Assembly: GCA_002238605.1 (NCBI GenBank)
Contig: MPMR01000004.1
Span: forward strand, 1-64,000
From: BD2-11 clade cluster bacterium bin43
GTDB taxonomy: Bacteria > Gemmatimonadota > Gemmatimonadetes > Longimicrobiales > Gaopeijiaceae
DNA: 64,000 bases
Direction: 5' to 3'
In this document: positions 17,043 through 26,890 of the stretch, one piece after another
Numbering within the stretch: position 1 is the stretch's first letter
Layout of the letters: each line of letters begins with the position of its first letter
Program-made: the position numbers and the translations under genes
The notes under the pieces: generated by a model
What the model was told of the DNA's origin: nothing
Database searches by the model: none
The model's input: only the letters and a program-made list of their open reading frames with translations

Positions 17043-18464
17043 ATGACATTCGATGCACGCGCGAGGCGCTCCGGCGGCAAGGCGCTCTTCCTGCTCGCGT
17101 TGGCCCCGGCGCTGCTTGCGCTGGCCCCGGCGCTCGCGGGCGATCTTGTGGCCCAGAAGCCGGCTTTCGTCCCGGAGGATGTCCCGGCCCGGGTCCATCC
17201 CCTGCCCTCCCTGCGCGAGCAGGCGGTGGAGCAGCAGGAGTGGCTGGAGCTGCGCATCGGGCGCATTCTGCCGGCGCTGATGGCGGAATACGACGTGCGC
17301 ATGTGGGTCCTGTCGATGCGCGAGTACGCGGAGGATCCGGTTTTCTGGTCGATCACCTCGCCCACCACCTTCGCCGCCCGCCGCCGCTCCATCTACGTCT
17401 TCACCCGCCAGGATGACGGCGCGGTCGAACGGCTGGCGCTGGGCGGGACCGACCAGGGCGGGGTCTTCCAGGCGTACCGCTCCACGCGGCCCGCGCCCAC
17501 CCAGCCCACCGCGGAGCTGGTCGGCAACGAACAGTGGCGGCTGCTGCGCGAGCTGGTGGAGGACCGCGACCCGGAGAACATCGTACTGAACATCGACCCC
17601 GACTGGGCATTCTCCGACGGGCTGCACGCCGGGGAACGCGAGGAGCTGGAGGAGGCGCTGGGCCCGGAGCTGATGGGGCGCGTGAAGCGCGAGCCGCGCC
17701 TGGCCATGAACTACATCGCACTGCGCCTGCCGGAGATGATGCCCCGCTACCGCAAGATCGAGGAGACCGTGCACGCGGTCATCTCGGAGGCCTTTTCGAA
17801 CGCGGTGATCACGCCCGGGGAGACCACGGTCGAGGACGTGGAGTGGTGGATGCGCCAGCGGGTGCGCGACCTGGGCTACACGACCTGGTTCCAGGCCAAC
17901 GTGGACGTGCAACGCGCGGGCGACGTGCCCTCCGACGGCCCGGCGGTGATCGAGCGGGGCGATCTGCTCTGGACCGACTTCGGGGTGGTGGCGCAGAACC
18001 TCCACACCGACACCCAGCACCTGGGCTACGTTCTGCGCGAAGGCGAGACCGAGGCGCCGGCAGGGCTGCGGCAGTGCATCGCCAACTCGAACCGCCTGCA
18101 GGACATCCTGCTGGAGCACATGGAGCCGGGGCTGACCGGCAACGTGATCCTCGCCAACACGCTGGCGCAGATGCGGGAGGAGGGGATCAACGGGACGGTG
18201 TACACGCATCCCATCGGCGATCACGGCCACGGCGCGGGGCCGCTGATCGGGCGCTGGGACGGGCAGGAGGGGGTGCCGGTGCGCGGCGACGCGGTGCTGC
18301 TGCCCTCGACCTGGCACTCGATCGAGCTGCAGGCCACGACCCCGATCCCCGAGTGGGACGGCAAGTCGGCCAGCTGTCGCCAGGAGGAGGAGGCGTACCT
18401 GGACACCGAGGGCGAACGGCACTGGGTGTTCCGGAGGCAGAGCAAGTTCCACATCGTGTGGTAG
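17043..18464 (+). CDS. Secreted M24-family metallopeptidase (Xaa-Pro aminopeptidase-like)
   Basis: This 473-residue protein has an N-terminal signal sequence rich in Leu and Ala, followed by a creatinase-like N-domain. The C-terminal pita-bread domain has candidate metal ligands: Asp in LLWTDFGV, Asp in HTDTQHLGY, His in DHGHGAGP, Glu in HSIELQA and Glu in QEEEAYL. It should remove N-terminal residues next to proline from imported or periplasmic peptides. It starts 30 bases after the malic enzyme stop behind AAGGAGCAAGAC and is followed by an M28 peptidase on the same strand. Confidence 0.85.
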   Translation: MTFDARARRSGGKALFLLALAPALLALAPALAGDLVAQKPAFVPEDVPARVHPLPSLREQAVEQQEWLELRIGRILPALMAEYDVRMWVLSMREYAEDPVFWSITSPTTFAARRRSIYVFTRQDDGAVERLALGGTDQGGVFQAYRSTRPAPTQPTAELVGNEQWRLLRELVEDRDPENIVLNIDPDWAFSDGLHAGEREELEEALGPELMGRVKREPRLAMNYIALRLPEMMPRYRKIEETVHAVISEAFSNAVITPGETTVEDVEWWMRQRVRDLGYTTWFQANVDVQRAGDVPSDGPAVIERGDLLWTDFGVVAQNLHTDTQHLGYVLREGETEAPAGLRQCIANSNRLQDILLEHMEPGLTGNVILANTLAQMREEGINGTVYTHPIGDHGHGAGPLIGRWDGQEGVPVRGDAVLLPSTWHSIELQATTPIPEWDGKSASCRQEEEAYLDTEGERHWVFRRQSKFHIVW

Positions 18465-18640
18465 GGTGCCCCGGGTCCCGCATCCAGCCACACCCGCCCG
18501 GAGAGCAGCTGCGGTCGGGAAGGCAATCGGAGATAACAACAGTAGTTGGCAGTAAATGACAGTTGATGGAGAGGCAACGGCTGGCCATGGCCGTCGGATG
18601 CGATTGTGGCAGAGACACCTGCAGATGGGGAAAGTGTGAC

Positions 18641-20251
18641 ATGAAGACGACGCGAATCACGATGCGGAGTTGGGTCCTGGGGATGCTACTGGCCTCGGGC
18701 GCGGGGCTGACTGGTCCGGCGTACCTGGCGGCGGCCCAGGGACTGGCCGTGCCCGATCCGGTGCTCGAGGGCATCTGGGACGAGGCGTTGGACAACTCGC
18801 AGATCGAGCCCATGGCGCAGGTGCTGCTGGACGCCCTCGGTCCACGACTCACCGGCACGCCGCACATGGAGCGTGCCCAGGAATGGGCGGTCTCGATGCT
18901 GACCGGCTGGGGCGTGGAGGCCCGCACCGAGGAGTACGGCACCTGGGAGGGATGGGACCGGGGGGTCAGCCACGTGGACCTCGTGGCGCCGCGGGTGCGC
19001 TCGCTGGAGGGGCGCATCCTGGCGTGGAGCCCCGGGACCGGGGGTGAGCCCGTGGAGGGCGCGGTCGCCGTCCTCCCGGAGATGCGCTCGCCGGCGGACT
19101 GGCAGGCCTTCCTGGGCACGGTGAGCGGGAAGTGGGTGATGTTTTCCTTCCCGCAGCCGACCTGCCGCGCCGACGAGCAGTGGGTCGAGTTCGCGCAGGA
19201 GGGCTCGTACGAAGCCATGGCCCAGGCGCGCACGGCGGCGAACCGGGCCTTCAACCAGGGTCTGGCCGCCACCGGCTCGCGCGACCCGCGCCGCCGCGAC
19301 CTGCACGCACAGATCGAGGAAGCGGGCGCGCTGGGGATCGTGACCTCGCTCTGGCCGGGTTCGTACGGGACCACGCGCGTCTTCAACGCCTACAACCGCG
19401 AGACCCCCACCTTCGAGTTGGGGTGCGAGGACTACGGGCTCGTCCATCGTCTGGCCGCCAACGGTCAGGAGCCGGTGCTGCAGCTGACCGCGGAAGCCGA
19501 GAACCTGGGCGAGGTGCCGGTGTCCAACGTCATCGGCACGATCCCGGGGACGGAGCTCCCGGACGAGTACGTCATGCTCTCGGCCCACTTCGACTCCTGG
19601 GAGGGCGGATCGGGCGCGACCGACAACGCCACCGGGTCGCTGCTCATGCTCGAGACCATGCGCATCCTGTCCGAGGTCTACCCGAACCCGAAGCGCACCA
19701 TCCTCATCGGGCTCTGGAACGGAGAGGAACAGGGGCTCAACGGCTCGCGTGCCTTCAGCGAGGACCATCCCGAGGTGGTGGAGGGGCTGCAGGTGCTCTT
19801 CAACCAGGACAACGGGACCGGGCGGGTGGTGAACATCTCCGCCCAGGGGTTCACGGGGGTCGGCGCCTCGCTCGCGCAGTGGCTGACGCGGGTGCCGGTC
19901 GAGGTCTCGGGCCACGTCAGCCTGAGGCTTCCGGGCAACCCGGGCGGAGGCGGTTCGGACTACGCTTCGTTCGTCTGCCACGGCGCGCCCGGCATCAACC
20001 TGAGCGCGCTGTCATGGGATTACGGGTCGCACACCTGGCACACCCACCGCGACACCTTCGACAAGCTCGTCTTCGACGACCTGAAGAACAACGCGGTTCT
20101 GGCGGCGTCGCTCGTCTACCTGGCTTCCGAGGATGATCAGCGAGTGAGCCGCGAGCGGCGCGAGCTGATCATGGGGCTGGGCGGAACCGGTGGACGCTGG
20201 CCGGTGTGCACGCCGGCGGTGCGGAGCTCGAGGGACAGCCAGCGGATGTAG
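18641..20251 (+). CDS. Secreted M28-family zinc aminopeptidase
   Basis: This protein of about 536 residues has a signal peptide (RSWVLGMLLASGAGLTG) and a PA-like insert. The M28 catalytic domain has candidate metal ligands in LSAHFDSWEGGSGATDN, in the [11 protein letters not shown] motif with the catalytic Glu, and in HTWHTHRDTFDK. It is expected to release N-terminal residues from peptides outside the cytoplasm. A paralogue with closely similar sequence lies at 49854-51539. The ATG at 18641 gives the signal peptide; earlier in-frame starts do not. Confidence 0.88.
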   Translation: MKTTRITMRSWVLGMLLASGAGLTGPAYLAAAQGLAVPDPVLEGIWDEALDNSQIEPMAQVLLDALGPRLTGTPHMERAQEWAVSMLTGWGVEARTEEYGTWEGWDRGVSHVDLVAPRVRSLEGRILAWSPGTGGEPVEGAVAVLPEMRSPADWQAFLGTVSGKWVMFSFPQPTCRADEQWVEFAQEGSYEAMAQARTAANRAFNQGLAATGSRDPRRRDLHAQIEEAGALGIVTSLWPGSYGTTRVFNAYNRETPTFELGCEDYGLVHRLAANGQEPVLQLTAEAENLGEVPVSNVIGTIPGTELPDEYVMLSAHFDSWEGGSGATDNATGSLLMLETMRILSEVYPNPKRTILIGLWNGEEQGLNGSRAFSEDHPEVVEGLQVLFNQDNGTGRVVNISAQGFTGVGASLAQWLTRVPVEVSGHVSLRLPGNPGGGGSDYASFVCHGAPGINLSALSWDYGSHTWHTHRDTFDKLVFDDLKNNAVLAASLVYLASEDDQRVSRERRELIMGLGGTGGRWPVCTPAVRSSRDSQRM

Positions 20252-20354
20252 ATGGCCGGGGGCGCAGACGGCCGGGCCTGGGCTCTCGCCCGCAGGTGGC
20301 CAGCCGTCAGCGGGCCGACAACCGTCCGCGCAGGCCGCCAGCCTGCGCAAGCCC

Positions 20355-21599
20355 TCAGCCGTCCACGGGCCGATAACCGTCCGCGGGCGGTTTGTCCCCT
20401 CCCCCCACCCATCGGTCCACCAGCACCGACGTGGTGATCTGGCCCCACAGGTTGGTGACCGTGCGGAACATGTCCGGGACGCGGTCGATGCCGAGCAGGA
20501 TGCCCAGCCCGGCGAGCGGCACCCCCGCAACGTCGAGCGCGGGCGCCATGGTGAAGATGCTCGCCGACGGGACCGGCGCGATGGTGAGGGCGACCAGGAA
20601 GACCGCCAGCACCGCCCCGCCGGCCGCGGCGAGCGGGAACGGCACCTCGAACAGGTGTGCCAGGAAGACCACCGCGGCCCCCTGGAAGAGCGCGCTGCCG
20701 GGCCGGTAGAGCGACGCGCCCAGCGGCAGCACCAGGTCGGCGACGTTCTCCGACACCCCCAGCTTCCCGCTCGCCTCCTGGAGGGACGCCGGGAGGGCGG
20801 CCACCGTGCTGGTGCTCGCGAAGGCGATGGAGGTGGCGCCGAACACCCCGGTCACGAAGCGCCCCGGGCCGATGCCGCCCACCCAGCGCAGCAACACCAG
20901 GAACACCCCGCCGGTGAACAGGACGAGCCCCGTGAGCACGGCCGCGACGAACACCGCCAGGCTCTGCACCAGGTCCCACCCGAGCTGCGCGGTCACCGGG
21001 GCGGCCAGCCCGAAGACCCCCACCGGCGCGCACCAGAGCACCCACCAGACCAGCTTGACCAGCGTCGCCGAGACCGCCTCGGCGAAGGCCATCAGCTGCG
21101 CCTTGTGCTTCCCGCCGAGCGCGGCCGCGGCCGCCCCGAAGAGCGCGGTGAACACGATCAGCGGAAGCAGGCTCCCCGCCGAGGCCGCCGCGAAGGGGTT
21201 GGGCGGCACCAGGGTCACCAGGAAGTCGACGATGCCGGGGATCTCGGGGGCGGCCTGCTCGCCGGCGGCCGGCATGGCCACCTCCGGCGCAAAGCGCAGG
21301 AAGAATCCCATCGTCGCCATCCCCAGCACGATCGCCGGCGGGGTGGTGATCCAGTAGAAGCCGAGGGTGGTGCCGCCCAGCCGCCCCAGCTTGCGCAGAT
21401 CGCCGAGGCGGGCCACCCCGATGAAGATCACCGCCATCACCAGCGGGATCACCACCATGCGGATGGCGTTCATGAAGACGGTGCCGATCGGAGCGGAGGC
21501 GAGCGCGACCGCCATGAGCGCGTCCGAACCGGTGGCCGCCGCGAGCAGCCCGACCGCGAAGCCCAGCACGAGCCCCACAGCGATGAGGATGTGCAGCAT
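20355..21599 (-). CDS. Dicarboxylate/amino acid:cation symporter (DAACS family)
   Basis: This 414-residue inner-membrane protein has about eight transmembrane segments plus re-entrant loops. The family signature region includes a serine-rich hairpin equivalent (FASTSTVAALPASLQ), then LVLPLGASLYRPGSALFQG, and the unwound helix with IAPVPSASIFTMAP. Members import glutamate, aspartate or C4-dicarboxylates with sodium or protons. The start chosen is the ATG at 21599, preceded by GGAGGAACCCC. The substrate is not resolved. It is convergent with the M28 peptidase gene. Confidence 0.87.
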   Translation of the reverse strand: MLHILIAVGLVLGFAVGLLAAATGSDALMAVALASAPIGTVFMNAIRMVVIPLVMAVIFIGVARLGDLRKLGRLGGTTLGFYWITTPPAIVLGMATMGFFLRFAPEVAMPAAGEQAAPEIPGIVDFLVTLVPPNPFAAASAGSLLPLIVFTALFGAAAAALGGKHKAQLMAFAEAVSATLVKLVWWVLWCAPVGVFGLAAPVTAQLGWDLVQSLAVFVAAVLTGLVLFTGGVFLVLLRWVGGIGPGRFVTGVFGATSIAFASTSTVAALPASLQEASGKLGVSENVADLVLPLGASLYRPGSALFQGAAVVFLAHLFEVPFPLAAAGGAVLAVFLVALTIAPVPSASIFTMAPALDVAGVPLAGLGILLGIDRVPDMFRTVTNLWGQITTSVLVDRWVGGGDKPPADGYRPVDG

Positions 21600-21812
21600 G
21601 GGGTTCCTCCGGGCTGGAGCTCGGGGCCGGCGGCTGGAATGCGCCGGCGGGGCTGCACCGATGCTACGCCGCCGCCTTCCGGCCCGGCAACCCCACCAGG
21701 TGTTCGGCAACCTCCCCGGCTTCCCGTGTGGCGCCCGCGCTCACCTCCGGGCACCCGGGGACCGCTGGCCACGACCGGGGTATCCCTCTCGACCTCAACC
21801 CGGAGCCCCTGC

Positions 21813-22205
21813 GTGAACGACCCGTACTTCCTCGCGATCGCCATCCTGGGCGGCCTTCTCGCCCTCGCCGCCCTCGTCCTCGCCATCGTGCTGCGGCGCT
21901 ACACCCGACTGCGTCTGGAGCTGCCGGGCATGCTGCGGGAGGCCCGCCAGGACGCGGTGACGCGCAGCACGGCGGTCACGCGCGGCCAGGCCTTCGAGCA
22001 CCTGGCGCCCTTCATGGACGACTTCGGCTACCATCCCCGGGACGCCCGCTTTCTGGGGAGCCCCATCGACCTTGTCGTATTCGACGGCCTCGGCGAGACG
22101 GATGTGCGCGAAATCGTCTTTGTGGAGGTCAAGACAGGCCGGTCCCGCCTGAGCGCCCGTGAGCGGGCGGTGCGGCAAGCCGTGCTCGAACGGCGGGTGA
22201 CCTGA
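21813..22205 (+). CDS. Holliday-junction-resolvase-like endonuclease protein
   Basis: A 130-residue protein starts at a GTG at 21813. It has an N-terminal transmembrane helix (FLAIAILGGLLALAALVLAIV) and a short alpha segment. The nuclease-like end has GSPIDLVVFDGL and REIVFVEVKTGRSRLSARER, the D...ExK pattern of the PF10107-type restriction-endonuclease fold. Such membrane-anchored proteins have been annotated as Holliday junction resolvases from distant similarity, without clear proof of function. It reads away from the DAACS symporter, 213 bp apart. Confidence 0.75.
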   Translation: MNDPYFLAIAILGGLLALAALVLAIVLRRYTRLRLELPGMLREARQDAVTRSTAVTRGQAFEHLAPFMDDFGYHPRDARFLGSPIDLVVFDGLGETDVREIVFVEVKTGRSRLSARERAVRQAVLERRVT

Positions 22206-22377
22206 CGGGAGTTGCGGGCCTGACCGCGTCCGCGCCGACGGAACAGCCCGTGCGTCAGGGTCTGGCACTCGGGCCTGTATCCCTGCTTCAGGGTGAAGCG
22301 CGATCCGCGCAGCCGGAACCGGCTCCAGGGATCGGGCTGGAGTGTGTCCGAGGGGCTGTCGGGGCTAAAATGGTCGC

Positions 22378-24156
22378 ATGACATACGAAATCGTGTTCGT
22401 GCTGCTGGTTGCGGGGGCGGCCCTGGTGCTCTTCGCCATGGACCGCATCCGGCTCGACCAGCTCTCCATGTCGGTTCCCGTGGTGCTGCTGCTGGGCGGC
22501 ATCATCGGTCCGCGCGAGGCGCTCTCCGGCCTCTCGAGCGAGGCGACGGTCACCGTGGCGGCGATGCTCGTGCTGGGGCTCGGGCTGCGCAAGACGGGCC
22601 TGGTGGCGGCGATCGGCATCTGGGCGCGCACGGCGCCGCTGGGCGGCAAGACCCTGCGCATGCTCATCCTCTGCCTGCTGGTGGCCTTTCTGTCGCCGTT
22701 CCTGAACAACACGGCGGTGGTGATCGTGTTCATCCCCGTGTTCGCGGCGCTTGCCGACCAGGCCGACGAGCCGGTCTCGCTGTACCTGATGCCGCTCTCG
22801 TTCGTGGCCATCATGGGCGGGACGGTAACCCTGATCGGGACCGCCACGAACCTGGTCGTGCACGGGGAGGCGGTCGCGCGCGGGTACGACGAGCTGACCA
22901 TGTTCTCCATCGCCCCGGTGGGGTTGATCTGCCTGGCGGTGGGCATGCTCTACCTCTTCACAATCGGCCGCCGCTTCATCCCTCGCCGGAAGCGCCCCCC
23001 GGACCTGTCCAGCCGCTACGGCGTGCGGCGGTTCACGACCGAGTTGAGGGTGGTGCAGGGCTCGCCCGCAGCCGGACGATCGCTCGCCGATTTGCGCTGG
23101 GGAGAGCGTTTCGACGTCATGGTCGTGGGGATCGAGCGGGATGGACGAACCATCTCCCTCCCCGCCGGCGAGCGCGTCCTGGAGGCCGGGGACCGGCTCT
23201 ATGCGCAGGGCGCGGCGGACAACCTGCTGCGTCTCGCGCAGGCGCAGAAACTGGACACCCCCGAGGGCAAGGCGCCCCGGGAAGCGAGCGAGAAGGTCGT
23301 TGGGGGACGCATGGTGGAGGTCATCATGGGGCCTGGTTCGGCGCTGGTGGGGCGGACGCTCAAGGACCTCTCCTTCGCCCAGCGCTACGACGTAACCGTG
23401 CTCGGAGTCCAGAGCCACGGCGCTGCCGTCACCGACCGGATCGCGCAGATGGAGTTCTCCGTGGGCGACATCCTGCTGGTGCGCGGGGGGGCGAGCGCGC
23501 TGGATCGGCTGGCCGACGAGCCGGGCTTCATCCCGATGGCCGAGGTGGACCACCCGGTGGGCAGCAGGCCGCGCGCCGCGTTCGCGGCCGCCATCATGGC
23601 CGGGGTGGTGCTGGTCGCGAGCGTCGGCCTATTCCCCATCTCCACCGCGGCGATGGCGGGGGTGGCGTTCATGGTGTTCACCGGGTGCGTGCGCGTAAAC
23701 GAGATCTACGCGGAACTCGACTGGCTGGTGGTGTTCGTGATGGCCGGGCTCATCCCGCTGGGACTGGCGATGGAGTCGACAGGCGCGGCCGGCTGGATCG
23801 CCTCGGGGGTGGTGGGCGCGACCTCCGGGCTCGGCGAGACGGGGATGATCGGGGCGTTCTACCTGCTGACCGCCGTCATGACCGCGGTGGTGGCCAACAC
23901 CGCCACGGCCGTGATGCTCACCCCGGTGGCCATCCTCGTGGCCCAGGACGCCGGACTGAACCCCTACGCCCTGCTGGTGACGGTCATGTTCGGGGCGTCG
24001 GCCTCCTTCGTGACCCCGTTCGGCTACAAGACCAACGTGATGATCTACTCGCCGGGCGGATACCGCTTCATGGACTTCGTGAAGGTGGGCGGGCCGCTCA
24101 ACCTTCTCCTGGCCATCGTGGCCTCGATCTGCATCCCGTTTTTCTGGCCCAGCTGA
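22378..24156 (+). CDS. SLC13-type permease with two RCK_C (TrkA-C) domains
   Basis: This 592-residue inner-membrane transporter has two hydrophobic halves (VSVPVVLLLGGIIGPREALS; ILCLLVAFLSPFLNNTAVVI). They flank two cytoplasmic TrkA-C-like domains, near FTTELRVVQGSPAAGRSL and VVGGRMVEVIMGPGSALVG. The C-terminal half carries LTAVMTAVVANTATAVML and ends in a transmembrane helix. This layout is typical of the SLC13/DASS anion transporters for sulfate, phosphate or dicarboxylates; the substrate is not evident. The start is an ATG at 22378. Confidence 0.88.
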   Translation: MTYEIVFVLLVAGAALVLFAMDRIRLDQLSMSVPVVLLLGGIIGPREALSGLSSEATVTVAAMLVLGLGLRKTGLVAAIGIWARTAPLGGKTLRMLILCLLVAFLSPFLNNTAVVIVFIPVFAALADQADEPVSLYLMPLSFVAIMGGTVTLIGTATNLVVHGEAVARGYDELTMFSIAPVGLICLAVGMLYLFTIGRRFIPRRKRPPDLSSRYGVRRFTTELRVVQGSPAAGRSLADLRWGERFDVMVVGIERDGRTISLPAGERVLEAGDRLYAQGAADNLLRLAQAQKLDTPEGKAPREASEKVVGGRMVEVIMGPGSALVGRTLKDLSFAQRYDVTVLGVQSHGAAVTDRIAQMEFSVGDILLVRGGASALDRLADEPGFIPMAEVDHPVGSRPRAAFAAAIMAGVVLVASVGLFPISTAAMAGVAFMVFTGCVRVNEIYAELDWLVVFVMAGLIPLGLAMESTGAAGWIASGVVGATSGLGETGMIGAFYLLTAVMTAVVANTATAVMLTPVAILVAQDAGLNPYALLVTVMFGASASFVTPFGYKTNVMIYSPGGYRFMDFVKVGGPLNLLLAIVASICIPFFWPS

Positions 24157-24362
24157 GTCGGGGCGGGATCACCGGCGCGGCACCCCGCACGCACCCGCAG
24201 GCAATCCAGATCGCCCATTCCGCGGCCGGCTACGTGTAGCGATCCGGGCAACCTCCTCGCCACGGAGAGAATCACATCGCACAGAAGGCGTAAGGCGCTC
24301 GGTTCGGTTCCGGGCCTCGTGCGCGCATTGTTTTCGAGCACGAGCAAGACGAGGCGCTTCCA

Positions 24363-25247
24363 TTGACATCGGATCGCGCGGGCGTCGATATCCGGCGCAG
24401 GGACAGCCGCCGGGTGATCGTGGTCTCCCTGGCCACGTCGATCGCGATCCATGCGTTCGTGTTTTCCCTGGGCATCGGCTCATCCGCCGCAACCAGCCCA
24501 CGTGCAGGGGCTGCCCCCGACTTCGCGGGCTCCCGCACGTCACGAGGCGCCCCGTCGGGCATCCGGATCACCAGAATCGTCGTTGGCGAACCGGCCGTGC
24601 AGTCCGAATCGCAGACGGCCATACAGCTTGAATTGCCCGAAACTGCGGCCGGGGCTGTGGCCGAGCTGATCGAACCCGAATCGGAGGACATGCAAGCATC
24701 GGCGCCGGATGATCCGCCGCCGGCACCCGACCCCGCGCCGGGAGATCTGTCGCCCACACACCAACCCGGGGTGCCTGGAGTCGCCGGGAACAGACCAGCC
24801 GCTCGGCTGAGGCCACGCTTCACCAATCCGGCGCTCTGGCGGCGAATCCAGAATGTCGCTGATCCGGCGGTCAACAGCGGCGTACGCGTGCGCGACCGCG
24901 TCGACGACGGCGCATCGCGATACGTGCCGTCCGACGCCTGGGCGTTCAATACGTGGACGAGACGCGACGCGACCGGACGGCTCTGGGGCGCCGCCCCGGG
25001 CGTGATCTACCTCAGCGGGTTCAGCATAAGCACCTGTGGTGGACGCTTCGACGCCTCGAACTGCGGGTTCGGCGTACCTGGCTGGCGGCGAAGAGAATAC
25101 CAGCGCTTCCTTCAAGCCGTAACGGAGATCGAGGAACAACAACGATGGGGGCGTATCATGGAACGCGGCCGGGCAATCACTGAACGGCGGGGCGCGGAAC
25201 GCCATCCGAAAACCGACTCTATCCCCGAAATGCTCGATGGGGATTGA
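24363..25247 (+). CDS. Membrane-anchored proline-rich protein, TonB-like architecture, function unknown
   Basis: This frame of 294 codons uses a TTG at 24363. An N-terminal basic stretch is followed by a single transmembrane helix (VIVVSLATSIAIHAFVFSLG) like the anchor of energy transducers. A proline-rich segment (DDPPPAPDPAPGDLSPTH) and a globular C-terminal half follow. The C-terminal half has no clear TonB beta-sheet motif. Two cysteines (CGGRF and NCGFG) could form a disulfide outside the cytoplasm. It may be a TonB-like transducer or an unrelated envelope protein. Confidence 0.55.
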   Translation: MTSDRAGVDIRRRDSRRVIVVSLATSIAIHAFVFSLGIGSSAATSPRAGAAPDFAGSRTSRGAPSGIRITRIVVGEPAVQSESQTAIQLELPETAAGAVAELIEPESEDMQASAPDDPPPAPDPAPGDLSPTHQPGVPGVAGNRPAARLRPRFTNPALWRRIQNVADPAVNSGVRVRDRVDDGASRYVPSDAWAFNTWTRRDATGRLWGAAPGVIYLSGFSISTCGGRFDASNCGFGVPGWRRREYQRFLQAVTEIEEQQRWGRIMERGRAITERRGAERHPKTDSIPEMLDGD

Positions 25248-25428
25248 AACGGGGTGCCCGGACTTCCACTTCGACTCGATTCCGTAGATCTGCGGGCCGG
25301 CGCCGTCCGCCACCCCCTCCTTGGCACGTTCGGAGCTGGCCGCCGAGCGATCGAGGCGTTGCGCGTGGAGCTGAACGAGGCGTTGGCGCAGGTGGAAGCG
25401 CCGGAACAGGGCCGGGGAACGAGGCTGG

Positions 25429-26679
25429 CTACGGCCCCAGCGCCCCGATCGGAATCACGCTCACGCCATCCTCCCGCGTGTAGCCGTAGCCGCCGCTCAC
25501 GATCACGCCGAGCGCCATCGGCTCTCCCATGCTCACCGGGTCCACCCGTTCCGCCAGTCGCAGCAGGTTGGTGGCGCCGGCGTCCGCCCGGCCCTCGCCA
25601 AGCTTGACCTCGAAGGCCGCCCAACGACCGTCGTTGGCCTGAACGATCGCGTCCACCTCCAGGCCTCCCTTCTCGCGGTAATGAAACACCTCGGCGTCGG
25701 CGGCCTGGGCATAGACCCTCAGATCCCGTACAACCATCGACTCGAAGAGAAACCCGAGGAAGTCGAGGTCGCGGAGCAGCCGCGCGGGCGTTGCGCGGAC
25801 GGCGGCCACGGCGAGAGACGGATCTGCAAGGTGCCGGATCGGCTTGCTCCTCAGCACCGATCTCGATCTCAGATGCGTGGGCCATGCCGGCTGGTTCTCC
25901 ACGATCATGATGCGCTCCAGCGCCCGAAGATAGTCGGCCGCCGTGTGCTCCCTTATGGCGGATACGCCTTCGCCGGTGTCCGATGCGAGGGTCGCGGTCG
26001 CCACGGGCGTCGCGACGTTCCGCGCCAGGGACCGCAGGAGCATGCCCACCCGCACAGGGTCTCGCTTTCTACCGTCGCCATTGGCAATGTCCAGGCGCCG
26101 GATCTCGTCAAGGTGATCCCTGTTGGCGCGGAGCGCCGTTTGTGTGCTGCGCCCAAGGTTGACGGGCCACCCACCCACGCAGATCAGCCCCGCCAGGTCA
26201 TCGAGGAGGATCACCGATCGGCCTGCCCTGGCGGGCATCCCCTCCAGGAGAGCGGCCAGCGAGACTTCGCCGGTGGAATGACCCAGCTCGAACAGTGAGA
26301 GCGGGCGCATGCGGAGACGCGTCAGCCGTCCGGCGCCGGTATGTCGGGTGGCGTCGTCGGCCGGCACCGCCGACCCGGTAAGGATGAACTGACCCGGCTG
26401 GCGCCGATCGTCCACCGCCCTGCGCATGTGATTCCAGATCGCCGGCTCCAGCTGCCATTCGTCGATCAACCGCGGAACATTGCCGACCAGCACGCGAGCT
26501 GGTTCGAGGCTGGCCAGGCGTCGCGCCACATCGTCCACGTCGAGCCGCACTTCGCTGACGGCGATCTGCTGTGCCGTGGTGGTCTTGCCGCAAGCCCTCG
26601 GGCCCTCGATCACGACTGCGCCGGTGGCCTGCAGGCGCTCGGCCAGTTCGCTGTCGACGATTCTGGGCTGGTAGGTCAT
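25429..26679 (-). CDS. AAA ATPase with DUF4143 domain
   Basis: This 416-residue protein carries the Walker A motif GPRACGKTTTA (residues about 26-36). A DEWQ region (LIDEWQLEPAIW) and the sensor-like FILTGSAVP follow, typical of AAA_14 ATPases. The C-terminal DUF4143 part ends with a nuclease-like EVDAIVQANDGRWAAFEVKLG pattern. Families of this kind are widespread, often near mobile or toxin genes, and their role is not firmly known. It is oriented toward a short intergenic gap and away from the repeat cluster at 26.75 kb. Confidence 0.85.
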   Translation of the reverse strand: MTYQPRIVDSELAERLQATGAVVIEGPRACGKTTTAQQIAVSEVRLDVDDVARRLASLEPARVLVGNVPRLIDEWQLEPAIWNHMRRAVDDRRQPGQFILTGSAVPADDATRHTGAGRLTRLRMRPLSLFELGHSTGEVSLAALLEGMPARAGRSVILLDDLAGLICVGGWPVNLGRSTQTALRANRDHLDEIRRLDIANGDGRKRDPVRVGMLLRSLARNVATPVATATLASDTGEGVSAIREHTAADYLRALERIMIVENQPAWPTHLRSRSVLRSKPIRHLADPSLAVAAVRATPARLLRDLDFLGFLFESMVVRDLRVYAQAADAEVFHYREKGGLEVDAIVQANDGRWAAFEVKLGEGRADAGATNLLRLAERVDPVSMGEPMALGVIVSGGYGYTREDGVSVIPIGALGP

Positions 26680-26753
26680 GTGGATACCGGCATGGGTCTG
26701 GTGGGGCGCAGCCGCAGGAGAATGGTAACCATCGGCAGGGCTTGGGGAAAGAG

Positions 26754-26890
26754 ATCAGCGTCAGATTCGGCAGCGTATCAGCGTCAGATATGGCACATTA
26801 TAAATGACAGAAACGGCGCTCCTTTACCGACAGCAATGATACATTTTCAGCGTCAGATTTAGCATTGTATTGGCGTCAGGAACGGCGCAG
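26754..26890. repeat. Cluster of degenerate direct repeats, possible insertion-sequence end
   Basis: The motif TCAGCGTCAGAT followed by a GCA and a TAT occurs three times (26755-26778, 26778-26801, 26846-26870), with a fourth partial copy at 26872-26890. The second and third copies are part of a longer unit of about 43 bp, each followed by an AACGGCGC element. Multiple sub-terminal repeats of this type are seen at ends of IS21-family elements. No transposase gene is nearby, so this may be a solo end or relic. A perfect palindrome GAGTTTCAGCTGAAACTC follows at 26901-26918. Confidence 0.5.

Noticed and set aside
20190-21812. Long upstream extension of the Holliday-resolvase-like frame
   Set aside because: It runs opposite the DAACS symporter and is low-complexity His/Arg/Gln; the real start is the GTG at 21813.
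25254-25607. Plus-strand open frame overlapping the end of the AAA/DUF4143 gene
   Set aside because: Its second half is antisense to the ATPase gene and the first half shows no family pattern.
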